NCBI RefSeq assembly: GCF_030815295.1
Contig: NZ_JAUSWP010000001.1
From: Mycoplasma yeatsii
GTDB lineage: Bacteria; Bacillota_I; Bacilli_A; Mycoplasmatales; Mycoplasmataceae
Direction: 5' to 3' (one strand)
Length of the DNA stretch: 64,000 bases
The number at the start of each line of letters is the position of its first letter. Position 1 is the first letter of the stretch. The notes beneath the pieces were generated by a model. That model was not told the DNA's origin. It searched no databases and was given only the letters and a program-made list of their open reading frames with translations. This document shows, piece by piece, positions 42,974 to 55,099 of this stretch. A program made the position numbers and the translations under genes.

Positions 42974-43837
42974 TTATTCAGAAAATATTTTCATAACGTT
43001 TTGATTAATAAAATGTAAATAATTATTTAATAAGTACTCTCCAATTTCATCAAATGTAATTTGTTTTTCACCATTTACTAAAATAGAATAATTTTTAAAT
43101 TTAACTAATTTACGATTTTTTAAAAACATAATTCTTCTTGTAACAAAATCAAAAAACTCAAATAATTGTTGAGATATTACAATTAGATAATCATCATCAT
43201 TAAGTACGTTTTTAAATTTAAATTTACTAATCATTTTTTTGGCTTTTATATTATCAAGAGCTCTATGCATTTTTCTTTCATATGCTGATATTCATCAACT
43301 AAATCCTGATTTAATATAAAGATTAGAAGTTTTTTTATTCTTATAAAGAATTTCTAAATTATAAAAAGTTTTAACATCTTTAGTATTATTAATAATTTTT
43401 TTAATTTCATTTAATTGTATTTCTCTTTTAATACTTGAACTTGTTTTAACAGATTTTCAAAATCTTGTAACACTAAAAATAAATATAACTAGTCCTATTA
43501 AAAAATAAAGTCCAAATGGAATAAATATAAATAAAAATTTAACTTCTAAAAATGTTTTAATAGTTAATGAACTAGGATAAATATAAAATAATTCATAATA
43601 TACAATAGGTTGATTTAACATAAAAAGAAATACTAAGAAATAAAATATAACTTCAGCTACGTTTCTTAATCTAATTGAATCAAGAGTTTCAACATCTATA
43701 TATTTTTGGAAATATTTTTTTAAATTATTTTTTCTTCTATACAATATAAAACGATTAGCTATTACAAAAAACATTATAACTATAGGCATAAAAATGTTAG
43801 ATAAAACTACAAATATTATAAATTCACTGTTTGACAT
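42974..43837 (-). CDS. membrane protein, family shared with 58811-59650 and 59670-60611
   Basis: 287 residues. Four or so hydrophobic segments (residues ~5-28, 62-82, 98-122) and then a cytoplasmic-looking tail. Conserved points with the 58811-59650 protein: YFQKYIDVE vs FYQKHIDLN after the first segment, and a tail ending ITFDEIGEYLLNNYLHF. In-frame TGA Trp codons, including GFSWWISAYE. No known family recognised. Encoded just upstream of the DUF285 pair but on its own transcript. Confidence 0.75.
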
Positions 43838-43979
43838 AATTAATCTTCTTTCTAATTATTTTATAAATTTGATTTTATACCAATATCATATTTTTAACTA
43901 TAAATATATTAATTTTACTTTATATTTTAATTTAATATTTTAAGAGTATTTTTTATTGATGTTGTAGACTATTTTTTTA

Positions 43980-43988
43980 TGTTAAAAT
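43980..43988 (+). promoter_or_regulatory. extended -10 promoter of yloU-fakA
   Basis: TGTTAAAAT (TGn TAAAAT) 26 nt upstream of the yloU start. TTGATG and TTGTAG upstream are possible but poorly spaced -35 elements. Confidence 0.45.
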
Positions 43989-44013
43989 TTAATAATGAAA
44001 GTATGGTGATATC

Positions 44014-44328
44014 ATGAATAATATAGATCCTTTCATTATTAAAACAATATATGATTCAGTAATCACAATCCCAGGAGTAGTAGCACTTGCTAACTATACT
44101 TCTAATAGTTCTGATGATTTGATTACAAATGATATATCAAAAGCCATAGAAATCGAAATGAAAGACGATATATATCAGTTTAAGATTCACGTTGTTCTTC
44201 TTAATGGAGTAAACATTTTAGATGTGATGACTGAAATACAAATTCGTATTAAATATGAACTAGAAAAAAATGTTAAAAACTTTGTTAATCATACAGTAAC
44301 AGTAGCTGTTGATGATTTAATGTTATAG
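44014..44328 (+). CDS. yloU: Asp23/Gls24 family protein YloU
   Basis: 104 residues, a single Asp23 domain: the IPGVVALANY segment, then IEIEMKDDIYQFKIHVVLLNGVNI, and VNHTVTVAVDDL at the end. It always precedes the DAK2-domain fatty acid kinase gene in Firmicutes, as here (21 nt apart). Function is not well defined. Confidence 0.9.
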   Translation: MNNIDPFIIKTIYDSVITIPGVVALANYTSNSSDDLITNDISKAIEIEMKDDIYQFKIHVVLLNGVNILDVMTEIQIRIKYELEKNVKNFVNHTVTVAVDDLML

Positions 44329-44349
44329 TGTATAGGGTGAGAATTAAAA

Positions 44350-46002
44350 ATGCAAAAAATAGAAATATTAAATAATATGATTTTAAGTGGGGTTAATAAT
44401 TTATATAATCATTATCCTTACATAGATAAATTAAATGTTTTCCCTGTTCCTGATGGAGATACTGGAACTAATATGAACTTAACAGCTACTAATGGTTATG
44501 CTGAAGTTAGTGAAATCAAATTAAACAATACAACTATAGGTAAATATCTATCTACTTTTGCAAGAGGACTAATAATGGGAGCTAGAGGAAATTCTGGTGT
44601 AATTTTTAGTCAGATTATTAAAGGTTTTTCACTTGGAATGAGTGATGCAAAAGAATTATCAGTTGCTGAATGAAAACAAGGTTTTAATAAAGCTTGTGAA
44701 ATAGCTTATAAAGCTGTTATGAAACCTATTGAAGGAACAATTTTAACTGTTATAAGAGAAACTAGCGAAAAAGTAAATGAAATTGATGATTCAACTGAAG
44801 TTAAAGAGTTTTGAAAACAAGTTGTTGAAATTGCTAATACTAGTTTAGAAAATACTCCTAACTTATTACCTGTATTAAAAGAAGTTGGTGTTGTTGATTC
44901 AGGTGGATTTGGATTAGTCAAATTCTTACAAGGAATGCAACAATATGTTGAAAAACAAAAAGTTGTTCAAAAATTAGCTAAACTAGAAATCAATGAAGGC
45001 GGAAACATTGATCTTGAAACTGAAGAAGAATTCGGATATTGTACTGAAGCTATTGTTTTACTAAATAAAGAGTGAATTAATAAACTTCAGCCGTCAACTA
45101 TTAGAGATCAATTACAAATTTATGCAAACACTTCAATGGTAGTTGTTATTGATGAAGAAATTTTAAAAGTTCATACTCATGCTTTATCACCAGGTCAAGT
45201 TCTATTATTCTTACAACAATATGGAGATTTTAAAACTCTAAAAATTGAAAATATGAACTTACAAGCTGATAAACAACTTAAATCAAGAAAAGAAAAAGCT
45301 TGAAAAGAAACTTCAAACATTAAAATTGAAAGAAAACTTGTTAATGATGTTGCAATTGTTTCAGTTGTTCCTTCTAAGAAATTAAAAACTTATTTTGAAA
45401 AAGATCTAGGTATTGATCTAGCAATTGATGCAGGTTCAAAAATGAATCCATCAACAAAAGATTTCTTACAAGCAATTCAAGAAGTTGATGCTAAAACAGT
45501 ATTTATCTTCCCAAATGATAGCAACGTATATCTAACTGCAAAACAAGCTGAAAAACTAGAAAAGAAATCTAAAGTTTATGTAATTCAAACAAAAACAATT
45601 CAACAAGGTATGGTTTGTTCATTAAGTTATGATCCTTCTCTAACTGCTTCAAAAAATAGTTCACAATTATTAAAATCACTTAAAAACTTAGTATCATTTA
45701 ACATTACTAAATCTGTTAAAGATACAAAAATTGATGGAGTAGAAGTTAAAAAAGATCATTTCATGGCTCTAGTTGATGGAAAAATTATTGCTTCAGAAAA
45801 AACAATAAAAGCTGTGTTTGAAAAACAACTTTCTAAATACATTAAAAACAAAACTGAAATCATCACCATTTTTACAGGTGACGAAGCTGAAGAAAAAGAT
45901 GTTGCTCAATTAAGAAAATTCTTAGATGAAAAATACAACGTTGAATATGAAATCGTTGAAGGTGGACAAAAAGTTTACAGTTTCTTAATAGCAATAGAAT
46001 AA
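44350..46002 (+). CDS. fakA: fatty acid kinase subunit FakA (DAK2-domain, YloV)
   Basis: 550 residues in one frame through several TGA Trp codons. The N-terminal DAK2 ATP-binding domain has PVPDGDTGTNMNLT near residue 35-48 and MGARGNSGVIFSQI near residue 77-90. A middle domain and a C-terminal DegV-related domain follow. FakA phosphorylates fatty acids bound to FakB; the acyl-phosphate feeds PlsX/PlsY. plsX is the next gene. No FakB is in the window. Confidence 0.94.
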
Positions 46003-46022
46003 TAAAAAACCAAAATAATAAC

Positions 46023-46043
46023 AAACCCCGTAAATGGGGTTTT
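46023..46043 (+). terminator. terminator between fakA and plsX
   Basis: AAACCCC / GGGGTTT with a GTAAAT loop and T-run, 21 nt after fakA. Confidence 0.75.
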
Positions 46044-46071
46044 ATAATATTTAATAAAGGGGAAATATTAT

Positions 46072-47079
46072 ATGTATAAAATAGCTTTTGATGTAATGGG
46101 ATCTGATTTAGGATCTAAAATAGCTGTTCAAGCTGCAAGTGAATTTATTAAACAACATGATGATCTATTTTTAGTATTAGTTGGTGATGAGTTAGAAATA
46201 AAACAAGCACTAGCTGAATTTCCTATTGATAATAATAAATATGAAATATTGCCAACAAGTCAAGTAATTGATATGAACGGTTCAATTTTAGATGTTAGAA
46301 GAAAAAAAGATGCTTCAATTGTAAAAACTTTAGAACTTGTTAGAGATAAAAAAGTTGATGGAATGTTAACTGGTGGAAATTCAGCTGCTTTTATTGGTGG
46401 TAGTCATTTTATTTTAGGTGAGATCGATCAAATTAAAAGACCTGGTTTTATGCCAACAATTCCTAATGCAAAAAATAATGTAACTTTATTATTAGATGTT
46501 GGAGCTAATAGTGAAAATGAAGTTGAAGATCTTATCGGTTATGCAGTTATGGGAAATGTTTATGCTAAAGAAATTTTAAAAAAACAGAACCCTACAATTG
46601 GATTATTAAATATTGGAACTGAAAAAAGTAAAGGTAATGAATTACAAAAACAAACATATGCTAGATTAAGTGAATTAAAAGAACTTAACTTTATTGGAAA
46701 TGTTGAAGCTAGAGATATCTTAACTGGTGAGGTTGATATTATTGTTACTGATGGATATAGTGGTAATATTGCTTTAAAAGCTAGTGAAGGAGCTGCTAAA
46801 ACTTTACTAACAGAAATTAAAAAAGAAATCACAAGTTCATTTGTAAAAAAACTAGCTGCACTAATTTTAAAACCAGCATTTAAAAATGTTGGTAAGAAAT
46901 TTGATTATAAAAATCATGCTGGAGCTATTTTATTAGGTGTTAATGGAATTTGTTTTAAATCACACGGTTCAAGTGATGTTAGATCATTTAAAGCTACTTT
47001 AAAAATGACTTTAGATGCAGTTAAAAACGATGTTTTAAATAAAATAGAAAGTGGATTGAAATCAAATGCCAACAATTAG
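46072..47079 (+). CDS. plsX: phosphate acyltransferase PlsX
   Basis: 335 residues. Interconverts acyl-ACP and acyl-phosphate; in a fatty-acid auxotroph it mainly links FakA products to phospholipid synthesis. Motifs: KIAFDVMGSDLGS at the N-terminus, SILDVRRKKDASIV, MLTGGNSAAFIGG, and HAGAILLGVNGICFKSHG near the end. An AAAGGGGAAA site precedes the ATG. Its end overlaps rnc by 14 nt, so they are coupled. The fab genes found here in Bacillus are absent. Confidence 0.96.
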   Translation: MYKIAFDVMGSDLGSKIAVQAASEFIKQHDDLFLVLVGDELEIKQALAEFPIDNNKYEILPTSQVIDMNGSILDVRRKKDASIVKTLELVRDKKVDGMLTGGNSAAFIGGSHFILGEIDQIKRPGFMPTIPNAKNNVTLLLDVGANSENEVEDLIGYAVMGNVYAKEILKKQNPTIGLLNIGTEKSKGNELQKQTYARLSELKELNFIGNVEARDILTGEVDIIVTDGYSGNIALKASEGAAKTLLTEIKKEITSSFVKKLAALILKPAFKNVGKKFDYKNHAGAILLGVNGICFKSHGSSDVRSFKATLKMTLDAVKNDVLNKIESGLKSNANN

Positions 47080-47758
47080 AGATTTTTTAAAAACATATAA
47101 TATCGAAATTAATAATTCACGTTTTTTTGATGAAGCATTAACTCATAATTCATATTCAAATGAACACCGTTTAAAATACACATATCAACGCATGGAATTT
47201 TTAGGTGATGCATTATTACAAATGTATGTTTCTAGATTTCTATTTTTTAATTGTCCTAAATTAAGTGAAGGAGAATTGACTAAATTAAGATCTAAATCAG
47301 TAAGAGAAGAATCACTTTCTGAAGTTGCAAAAGATATTAAATTAGGTCAATTAATAAGACTTGGCCAGGGAGAATTAAAAACTAGAGGTTTTGAAAAACC
47401 TTCAATTCTAGCTGATGTTTTTGAAGCATTGACTGCTGCAATTTATTTAGATCAAGGTGAAGAAAAATTAATTTCATGATTAGAACAAACCTTATTTGCT
47501 TATATTCAAAAACCTGAGTTTATAGATAAAATAAAAGATTATAAATCTGAACTTCAACAATTATTACAATCAGAAAAAAGAAGTGATTTAAAATATATTG
47601 TTGAACATGAAGAATTCTTTCAGAAAGAAAACAAATTCTTATATACAGTTAGTGTAAATCTAGATGGACAAAAATTTGGTATTGGTAAAGGTTGATCAAA
47701 ACAAGAAGCTGAACAAAAAGCGGCTCAAGATTGTCTATCTAAGATGAAAAAAATCTAA
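47066..47758 (+). CDS. rnc: ribonuclease III
   Basis: 230 residues. N-terminal RNase III domain with signature QRMEFLGDALLQ near residue 41 and the second catalytic Asp/Glu in ILADVFEALTAA. C-terminal dsRNA-binding domain, GIGKGWSKQEAEQKAAQDCL. Cuts double-stranded RNA in rRNA and mRNA maturation. Starts inside plsX; smc follows after a hairpin. Confidence 0.96.
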
Positions 47759-47782
47759 TAATTAATAAAAAATCACGAGATT

Positions 47783-47806
47783 AGAAAAACTATTAATAGT
47801 TTTTCT
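47783..47806 (+). terminator. terminator after rnc
   Basis: AGAAAAACTATTAATAGTTTTTCT palindrome 25 nt after rnc, with T-rich 3' end. Confidence 0.65.
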
Positions 47807-47837
47807 TCTTTTCTTAAATTGATAGAAATTTAAATAA

Positions 47838-47843
47838 TATAAT
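47838..47843 (+). promoter_or_regulatory. candidate -10 box of smc
   Basis: Perfect TATAAT 33 nt before the smc start; -35 element unclear. The preceding hairpin supports an independent transcript. Confidence 0.45.
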
Positions 47844-47875
47844 TTAGATATGTGAATATAAAAAGGAGTTTTTAT

Positions 47876-50851
47876 ATGCTATTTTTAAAACAAATTAGAG
47901 CTACTGGATTCAAATCATTTGCTGAGTTAACTATCATGGATTTTAATTATGAAATGATAGGTGTTGTTGGTCCTAATGGTAGTGGTAAATCAAATATTAC
48001 TGATGCTATAAGATGAGCATTAGGAGAACAATCTACTAAGTCTTTAAGAGGATCTAAAATGGATGATGTAGTTTTCAGCGGAAGTAGTGATAAACCTGCT
48101 AGTAATTTTGCTGAAGTTACATTAGTTTTTGATAATACAAATAAGAATTTTTCATCTATAAAAACTGATATTGTAGAAGTAAGACGTAAGTTTGATCGTA
48201 CTACTAGAGAAAGTGAATTTTATATAAATGGTGAAAAATCTAAACTAAGAGATGTTCAAGATATAGCTTTAGAAACAGGTTTAACTAGATCAAGTATTGC
48301 AATTATTTCTCAAGGAACTATTGCTAATTTTGCCGAAGCAAAACCAGAATATAGAAGAGAAATTTTTGATGATGCTGCTGGAGTTGGTAAATACAAAAAA
48401 AGAAAAAGAGAAACTCTTTTAAAATTAGAAAAAACTGTTGAAAACTTAAACCGTTTAGAAGATATTGCAAATGAAATTTCAAGAAGATTACCTAATCTAG
48501 AAAGACAAGCTAAAAAAGCTAAAAAGTACCAAGAAAAGATTCAACAACTAGAAAATATTGAATTATATATTCTTACTAAAGATTTAAGAGCATATATGCA
48601 AAAAATCGAACAATATAGAGAAGAAAAACTTGCTTTAGATATTCAAATTAAAAGATTAACCAATGATATTAATATGACTCAAGAAGAAATTGATTTAATC
48701 TTAGATCAAAACTCTTCAGCTGATGATGAATTACAAAATTTAAATAATGAGTTTAATAATATTTTAAAAAGACTTAGTGAATTAAAAGTTAGAAAAAATC
48801 AAGCTGAATTAAAAGAAAGTCAAAATATTGATACTTCAGATCAAGATGAATATAAAGCTAGTTTAATTAAAAAAGAATTTGATGAAAAAACTATTTTATT
48901 AAATAGTGAGCAAGAAAAAGTTGAAAAGGCTAGTGATGATTTATTAGAATTAAAAGATAAATATGATTATTATTCAGCTAAATATAATGAAATCTACAGT
49001 GAAATTGAAACTATTAGAACTAATATAAATAAAATTAGTTTTCATATTGAAAATCTAGAACATAGTAAAAAAACTTCTTTTAGTCGTTTTAATGATGGAG
49101 TTAGTGGAATTATTAATAACTCAAAACAAATTGGTGGAGTTGTTGGAGTTTTAAAATCACTTGTTTCAGTTCATTCTGATTATCAAGTAGCAATTTCAGT
49201 AACTGCTTCTGGACATATGAATTCAGTTGTAATGAAAACTGATCAAGATGTTAAAAAAGCAATTGATTTTTTAAAGAGAAATAATTTAAACAGAGTAACA
49301 TTCTTACCTTTAAACACACTTTCAGCTAATTCAATTTCACCTGCTCAAAAAGAAATAATAGAACAATCAAATGGATTTATTGGTTTTGCTAATGAATTAG
49401 TAGAACATTCAAGTGAAATTAAAATTGCTATTGATTATGCTTTAGCTACTATTATTGTTGTTGATACTTATGATAATGCTGTTAATTTGGCTAAAAACAT
49501 TGGATTTAGATACAATATTGTTTCATTAGATGGACAAAGAATTTTACCTAACGGGGCAATTATTGGTGGATCAACAAAAAATGTTAATATTTTTGAAAAA
49601 CAAGAAGAAAATAATAACGATCTTGAACAATTAAAACAAAAATTAATCGCACTAGAAGAAAAAGAAATTCAAAAAACAAAAGAACTTACAGATTACAAAA
49701 CAAATAATGATAATTTAAGAGATGATATTAACGATCTAAATTCTATTATTAGAATCTCAAATCAATCTATATCAAGTATTAAAACTAGTTTAGTAGCTCT
49801 TTCAGATGAATATCAAGTATTAGTTGGAGTTAATCTACTAACTGGTTTTGTAAAAAGTTCAAATGATTCTGAATCTATAAGATTATCAAAAGAAATTGTA
49901 GATTTAGAATCTAAACGAGATGAAATACAAAGTAAAATAAATTCTATTGTTACTAATAAATCTAAAACAAGTGAAAAACAAAAAGAAATGAACAAAGTAA
50001 ATGTTCAAAAAAGAAGTGAATTAGATGACTTAAAAGATCAAGCGGCTCACATTTGAAGTGAATATAATGTTTTATTAGAAAAACAAATGAAAACTGCTGA
50101 ACGTTTAATGAACGGTTATAAAATCTCAATTGATGTTGCTTTAGAAATGGAACTTCCTCAAATAGAAGACGAAGAATTAGCTAGAACTCAAATTGAAGAA
50201 TTAATTACTGAAATTCGTGATATAGGTAATGTTAACTTAGATTCTATTGCTGAATATGAACAAGAAAAATCAAGATTTGATTATTATGATCAAGAATTAA
50301 ATGATGTTAAGAGTGCAAAACAAAAACTTGAAGATATTATTTTAGATATTGATATTGCAATGGAAACTCAATTCAAAAAAATTATTGATGATGTAAATGC
50401 TGCTTTACCAGAAGTGTTTGCTCGATTATTTGGTGGAGGACATGCTGAATTAATATTTACTGATCCAGATAATATTTTAGAAACTGGTGTTGATATTAAA
50501 GTAAATCCTCCAGGTAAGAAAATTACTAACCTTAACTTATTAAGTGGTGGAGAAAAATCTCTAGTTGCTCTATCAGTATTATTTGCAATTTTAAAAGCAA
50601 GACCTCTACCTTTAGTAATTTTAGATGAAGCTGAAGCTCCATTAGATCCGGCTAATGTTGAAAGATTCGCAAGATTTATTAAACATTTCTCAAATAAAAC
50701 TCAATTTATTATTGTTACTCACCGTGACGGAACAATGGAAAATTGTGATGCATTATTTGGTGTAACAATGCAAGTAAAAGGTATTACTAAAATAGTTAAA
50801 ATTAAATTAATTGAAGCTAAACAAATAAGTGAAAAAAATGGATCTCATTAG
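47876..50851 (+). CDS. smc: chromosome partition/condensation protein SMC
   Basis: 991 residues, slightly shorter than the usual ~1180. N-terminal head with Walker A GPNGSGKSNITDAIRWALGE (residues ~32). Then a coiled-coil arm, the hinge at about residues 400-560 (GVSGIINNSKQIGGVVGVL...), the returning arm, and the C-terminal head with signature LLSGGEKSLVALS near residue 885 and Walker B LVILDEAEAPLDP near 915. Three TGA Trp codons bridge pieces. It works with ScpA/ScpB (not in window). AAAAGGAG precedes the ATG. Confidence 0.97.
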
Positions 50852-50861
50852 ATCCATTTTT
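50834..50861. terminator. bidirectional terminator between smc and thiN
   Basis: AAAAATGGATCT / AGATCCATTTTT hairpin. It holds the smc stop and abuts the stop of the convergent gene. Confidence 0.85.
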
Positions 50862-51486
50862 ATTTACTCATTATACAAATTACATCATTATCTGTTGTGA
50901 TTGTTGCATCTTTATAAGGTATGAATGCATTAGAAAGACAGCTTGAAGCTATTGGTTTTAATAATAATTCATTTGTTTCGTATTTTAAGCCTTTTATTGT
51001 GATTTTAGTATCATCTTTTGAAATAAAACTTACATATGTAACATCTTGAAATCTATTAAATTCTAAAATATTTTCTCCTTTTTTTAATAAGAAAATAATT
51101 GAATAATCATTAATAAATTTAATATCGTATTTAAAGATTAAACTAAATATTGAAAAGTTCTTTTCATACCGTCTTGTTGCATTTGCTATAAAAATTATTT
51201 TAGCTTCTTTTGAAATTTCTCTAGCTTTAATAATAGCAAGTTCACCATCAAAATAATCTTTTTCAGATGGTCAAATTTCTATTTTATTTGCATATTCTTT
51301 TATAACATTAAGTTCAGCATCATCAACTTTATCAAAATCTCCAATTGCTAAATCTATTCTAATATTTTTATCAATTAAATGTAAACAACCTCTTTCAACA
51401 CCAATAATATAAGTTTTATCGTTATTAAAAGAATTTAGATCAATATTTGTTGAGCTAGTAACTATTAATATATTTTTATAGTTCAT
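50860..51486 (-). CDS. thiN: thiamine pyrophosphokinase
   Basis: 208 residues. Transfers pyrophosphate from ATP to thiamine to make TPP. Core motifs: GVERGCLHLIDKNI, DLAIGDFDKVDDAE (catalytic GDFDS type) and PSEKDYFDGELAI (family K.D.TD.E.A). ATG at 51486 chosen; a TTG one codon upstream is less likely. Overlaps the end of rpe by 11 nt. Last gene of prpC-prkC-rsgA-rpe-thiN. Confidence 0.9.
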
Positions 51487-52153
51487 CAATTAATCCTTTT
51501 GCTCTTTTTTCAAAATCATCAGATTCAAATAAATAGCTTCCTGCAACTATCATATCAACTCCGGCTTGTTTAACTAAAACTGAAGTTTCACCATTAATTC
51601 CACCATCAACTTCAATAGTGTATTTATAGTTATTTTCATCTCTTAATTTAGATAATGTTTTAATTTTTTCTAAACTAGATTCAATAAATTTTTGTCCGCC
51701 AAATCCAGGTTCAACACTCATAACTAATACGTTATCTAATTTATCTAAATATTTTGAAATAACTTCAACTTCAGTTTTTGGTGAAATAGCTATAGAAGCC
51801 ATAATATTATTTTTCTTACATAATTCAATAAATTTATTAACAGTTAAATCATCAACTAATGATTCAATATGCATTGTCATCATTTCAGGTTTTGCTGAAA
51901 TATAATCTTTAAAAAAGTCTTCAAACTCACAAGTTTTAACTTTAACCATAAAATGAACATCAACTTTAATATCGATATTTTTTTTAATATCGTGTAGAAT
52001 TTTTGATCCAAATGTTAAATTAGGAACAAAATCAAAATCCATAACATCATAGTGAATTCATTCGATATTATTTTTCTTACATAATTCTAATTCTTGTTGT
52101 AATTTCATAAAGTTTGCAGACAATACAGAAGGAGCAATAATAAATTTTTTCAT
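51476..52153 (-). CDS. rpe: ribulose-phosphate 3-epimerase
   Basis: 225 residues. TIM-barrel enzyme of the non-oxidative pentose phosphate pathway. Motifs: IIAPSVLSANF, IHYDVMDFDFVPNLTFG (metal ligands), VDVHFMVK, VLVMSVEPGFGGQKF and IEVDGGIN. Starts 1 nt before the end of rsgA's spacer and overlaps thiN. Confidence 0.96.
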
Positions 52154-52154
52154 A

Positions 52155-53063
52155 TTAATACCTACTTTCTTTTCTTTCTTTCATTTCAACAAAGACTTTT
52201 ACATAATCATTATAAATAAATGTTGGTAGTAAGTGTTCTTCAACTGCTTGTTTTACACTACATTTTGTTTCATGAGTGTGAGTACAATCTATAAATTTAC
52301 ATTTATTTAAATATGGTCTAAAAGTTTCTCAAGAATATAAAATATGTTCTATATCAATATTATTTAAATCAAATGCTGAAAATCCAGGTGTGTCAGCTAT
52401 AAAAATATTTTTATCTAAAAAGTATAGTTGAATATTTGTTGTTGTATGTCTACCACGGTTTAAATTTTTTGAAATTTCATTTGTTTTAATTTGATTTTCA
52501 ATTGATAGAAAGTTATTTAAAGTTGTAGATTTTCCAGCTCCAGTTTGTCCTGTAAACACACTTATTTTATCTTCTAATATCGCTTTTAATCTATCTAAAA
52601 CTTTTTTCTTATCTCCATCTGAATCTTTATTATTAATTATTAAAACTTCATATCCCATTTTTTCATATCAATTAATTTTATGAATAACTTCTTCATAATA
52701 TTTAGTTTGTTTTAATAAATCTATTTTTGTAAAAATTAAAATAGGTTTAATCTTTTCAGTTTCTAACATCATAATATATTTATTTAATAAAAATGATGCA
52801 AATAATGGTTCATATAAAGCAGTAACTATTAAAACTTGATCAACATTAGCTATTTTTGGTCTATGTAATTCATTTTTTCTTTGATGAATTTTAACAATAT
52901 ATCCATAACCATCATCTAAAATATCAAAATCAACAAAATCACCTATTTTAGGTTTTAATTCTTTTTTAACATTTCCTTTTGCATGAACTTTATAAGTCTG
53001 TTTGTTTTCATTACAAAAAACATAACTTTCAACACTATCTTTTTTAATGATAATCCCTTTCAC
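52155..53063 (-). CDS. rsgA: ribosome small subunit-dependent GTPase A
   Basis: 302 residues. Circularly permuted GTPase that checks 30S maturation. OB domain first, then G4 (FTKIDL), then G1 (GQTGAGKSTTLN) and G3 (ADTPGFSAF), and a C-terminal zinc knuckle CKFIDCTHTHETKC. The permuted order identifies it. 15 nt after prkC. Confidence 0.96.
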
Positions 53064-53078
53064 TAAAACAACTCCATC

Positions 53079-54215
53079 CTATTGGTTAAATATAATCACT
53101 ACTATAAATAATATTAACGATACAAAAACAATTAACAAGGTAGGAATAGTAAATCTATAAGGAAATTCTTCAATAAAATTTTTATATCTAATATTATAGT
53201 TAAGTTTCATGTTTGAAATCTTATCTGCTTCTCAATTCATTTCAGGAAAATCTTTTTTAACATCTAATTCTAATTTTGCTTTTTGTAGATCGCTTAAAAG
53301 TTCATCAAAGTTTTTATATCTATTTTTTACTTCTTTTGCTAAGCAATGCATAATAATGTTTTCAATAGATTGAGGAATACCTGGATTAATATATCTAGGT
53401 CTTAAAACTTCTTTAACTAAATGTTTTTTAAAGTTTTCCTTTTCTCTTTCTTTGATATTTGAATTACCATAATTAGTATTTAAAAATAAAGTTGTTCCTG
53501 TTATAAATTCATACATCATAACTCCAACTGAATAAATATCTGATTCATAAGAATAAATATTTTTTTTAGATTCAAAATTAATAAATTGTTCAGGAGCCGT
53601 ATATCTTGGAGTTCCTGGTGAAAAATTATCTTCATTTGTTTCATTAATAATACTTTTAATTTTAGAAATACCAAAATCTGATATTTTAGCTTTTTGGTGT
53701 TTAGTAATTAAAATATTTGCAGGTTTAACATCTCTATGAATAATGTTACTATCGTGAATTTCTTTTAATCCTTTAGCAATTTGTTCAAAATAATAAATAA
53801 ATTCATTTGTTGAAAGAATGTTGTTATAAACTGAGAATTTTTTAGATAAATCAATTCCTTCAACTAATTCCATAACAATTACATAATATTTATCTCATTC
53901 AAAAACATCTTTCATATTAATCACATTTTTACTAAATGATAATTTAGCAAATGTATTAACTTCATAATTTAATCGATCATTAATCTCTTGAGTGTTTTTT
54001 CTTTTTCCTTTTAACATTATTTTTACAGCAACAAATACATCTTCTTTATTTAAAAAAGATGCATCTAAATCTATTGCTTTAAAAACCGAAGCAAAAGCTC
54101 CTGAGTTAATAAATTCTAATATTTTATATCTTTTATTAATTAATCGATCGATAAGTTCATTATTATTAATTCCATTATCAATTTTATTATTTTGTTTTAT
54201 TTGATTTTTATTCAT
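53079..54215 (-). CDS. prkC: Ser/Thr protein kinase, PrkC/Stk-type without PASTA repeats
   Basis: 378 residues. The kinase domain runs from residue ~28 to 310: NSGAFASVFKA glycine loop, FVAVKIML Lys, IHRDVKPANI catalytic loop, SDFGISK and PGTPRYTAPEQF. One membrane segment lies near the C-terminus (TLLIVFVSLILFIVVIIF), followed by only a few residues. PASTA sensor repeats found in other Firmicutes are absent, as in other wall-less mollicutes. Overlaps the prpC end region (1-nt gap). Confidence 0.94.
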
Positions 54216-54216
54216 T

Positions 54217-54975
54217 CTATTTAACCTCTATGATTATGATAGATAAATTGTCAGTTGATAAATTTCCCATTGCAAATTTAACTATATTTTTAGTTTTAGT
54301 TTTTAATGAGCTTCTTATTTCTAAAAAATCAACAAAAGTTTGAGAATCAACATAATCATGAACACCATCAGATGTTAAACAATATATGCCTTGAATTTCA
54401 TCAATCACATAATTATCAGGTTTCATTTTTTTATTTGGTCCTAATGCACTTGTTAAAATTTTTCAATAAGTCATTTCGTTAAATCTTGAACCATATAGTT
54501 TTTGAGCACGTTCTTTTATTTTTTCTGGATCATAATTAGAATTCATTAAGTTTTGATCTACTGTTATTTGTTTTAAACGATTATTAGAAAATTTATAAAC
54601 TCTTGAATCACCTATATTAATTACATAAGCTTTATTATTAGTAAATATTATTGCAGATAAAGTAGTTCCCATATCAGATAGCTTAGGACAGTTATTAGCA
54701 ACTTTTTTCATAGCTTCTATTGAATATGATAAAGTATCATCAAATCATTGATTAATTTCTTGTTCAGTTTTATTATTAAAAGATTCTTTTTCAAAACGCT
54801 CAATAAAAGACTCAACGGCTGTTTTTGAAGCAATTTCACCTTTAGCATGACCTCCCATACCATCACATAAAATCGCTAAAAAAGCTTCATCAACGCTTTT
54901 AGAATATCCTAAATAATCTTGATTATTTTTCCTATAATTACCTTTATGAGTTAGACTACTAATTTTTATTTTCAT
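54217..54975 (-). CDS. prpC: PP2C-type Ser/Thr protein phosphatase
   Basis: 252 residues. Motifs: NNQDYLGYSKS, ILCDGMGGHAKGEIAS (metal-binding DGMGGH), GTTLSAIIF, VINIGDSRVYKF and CLTSDGVHDYV, with TDNLSIIII at the end. Reverses PrkC phosphorylation. Two TGA Trp codons. First gene of the five-gene operon. Confidence 0.95.
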
Positions 54976-55072
54976 AGCATACCTTGTTTTCTAATTTATC
55001 ATTATTATTTTATCATCTCATTTTATTTGACTTGGTTTTATAGAATGTTTATTTTAATTTTCTAGCTCATTA

Positions 55073-55099
55073 AAAAAAGTAGAGCACTCTCCTACTTTT
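55073..55099 (-). terminator. terminator of the giant DUF285 gene
   Basis: AAAAGTAG / CTACTTTT stem with an extra GAG/CTC pairing and a run of seven T on the minus strand; includes the stop codon of 55092. Confidence 0.75.
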
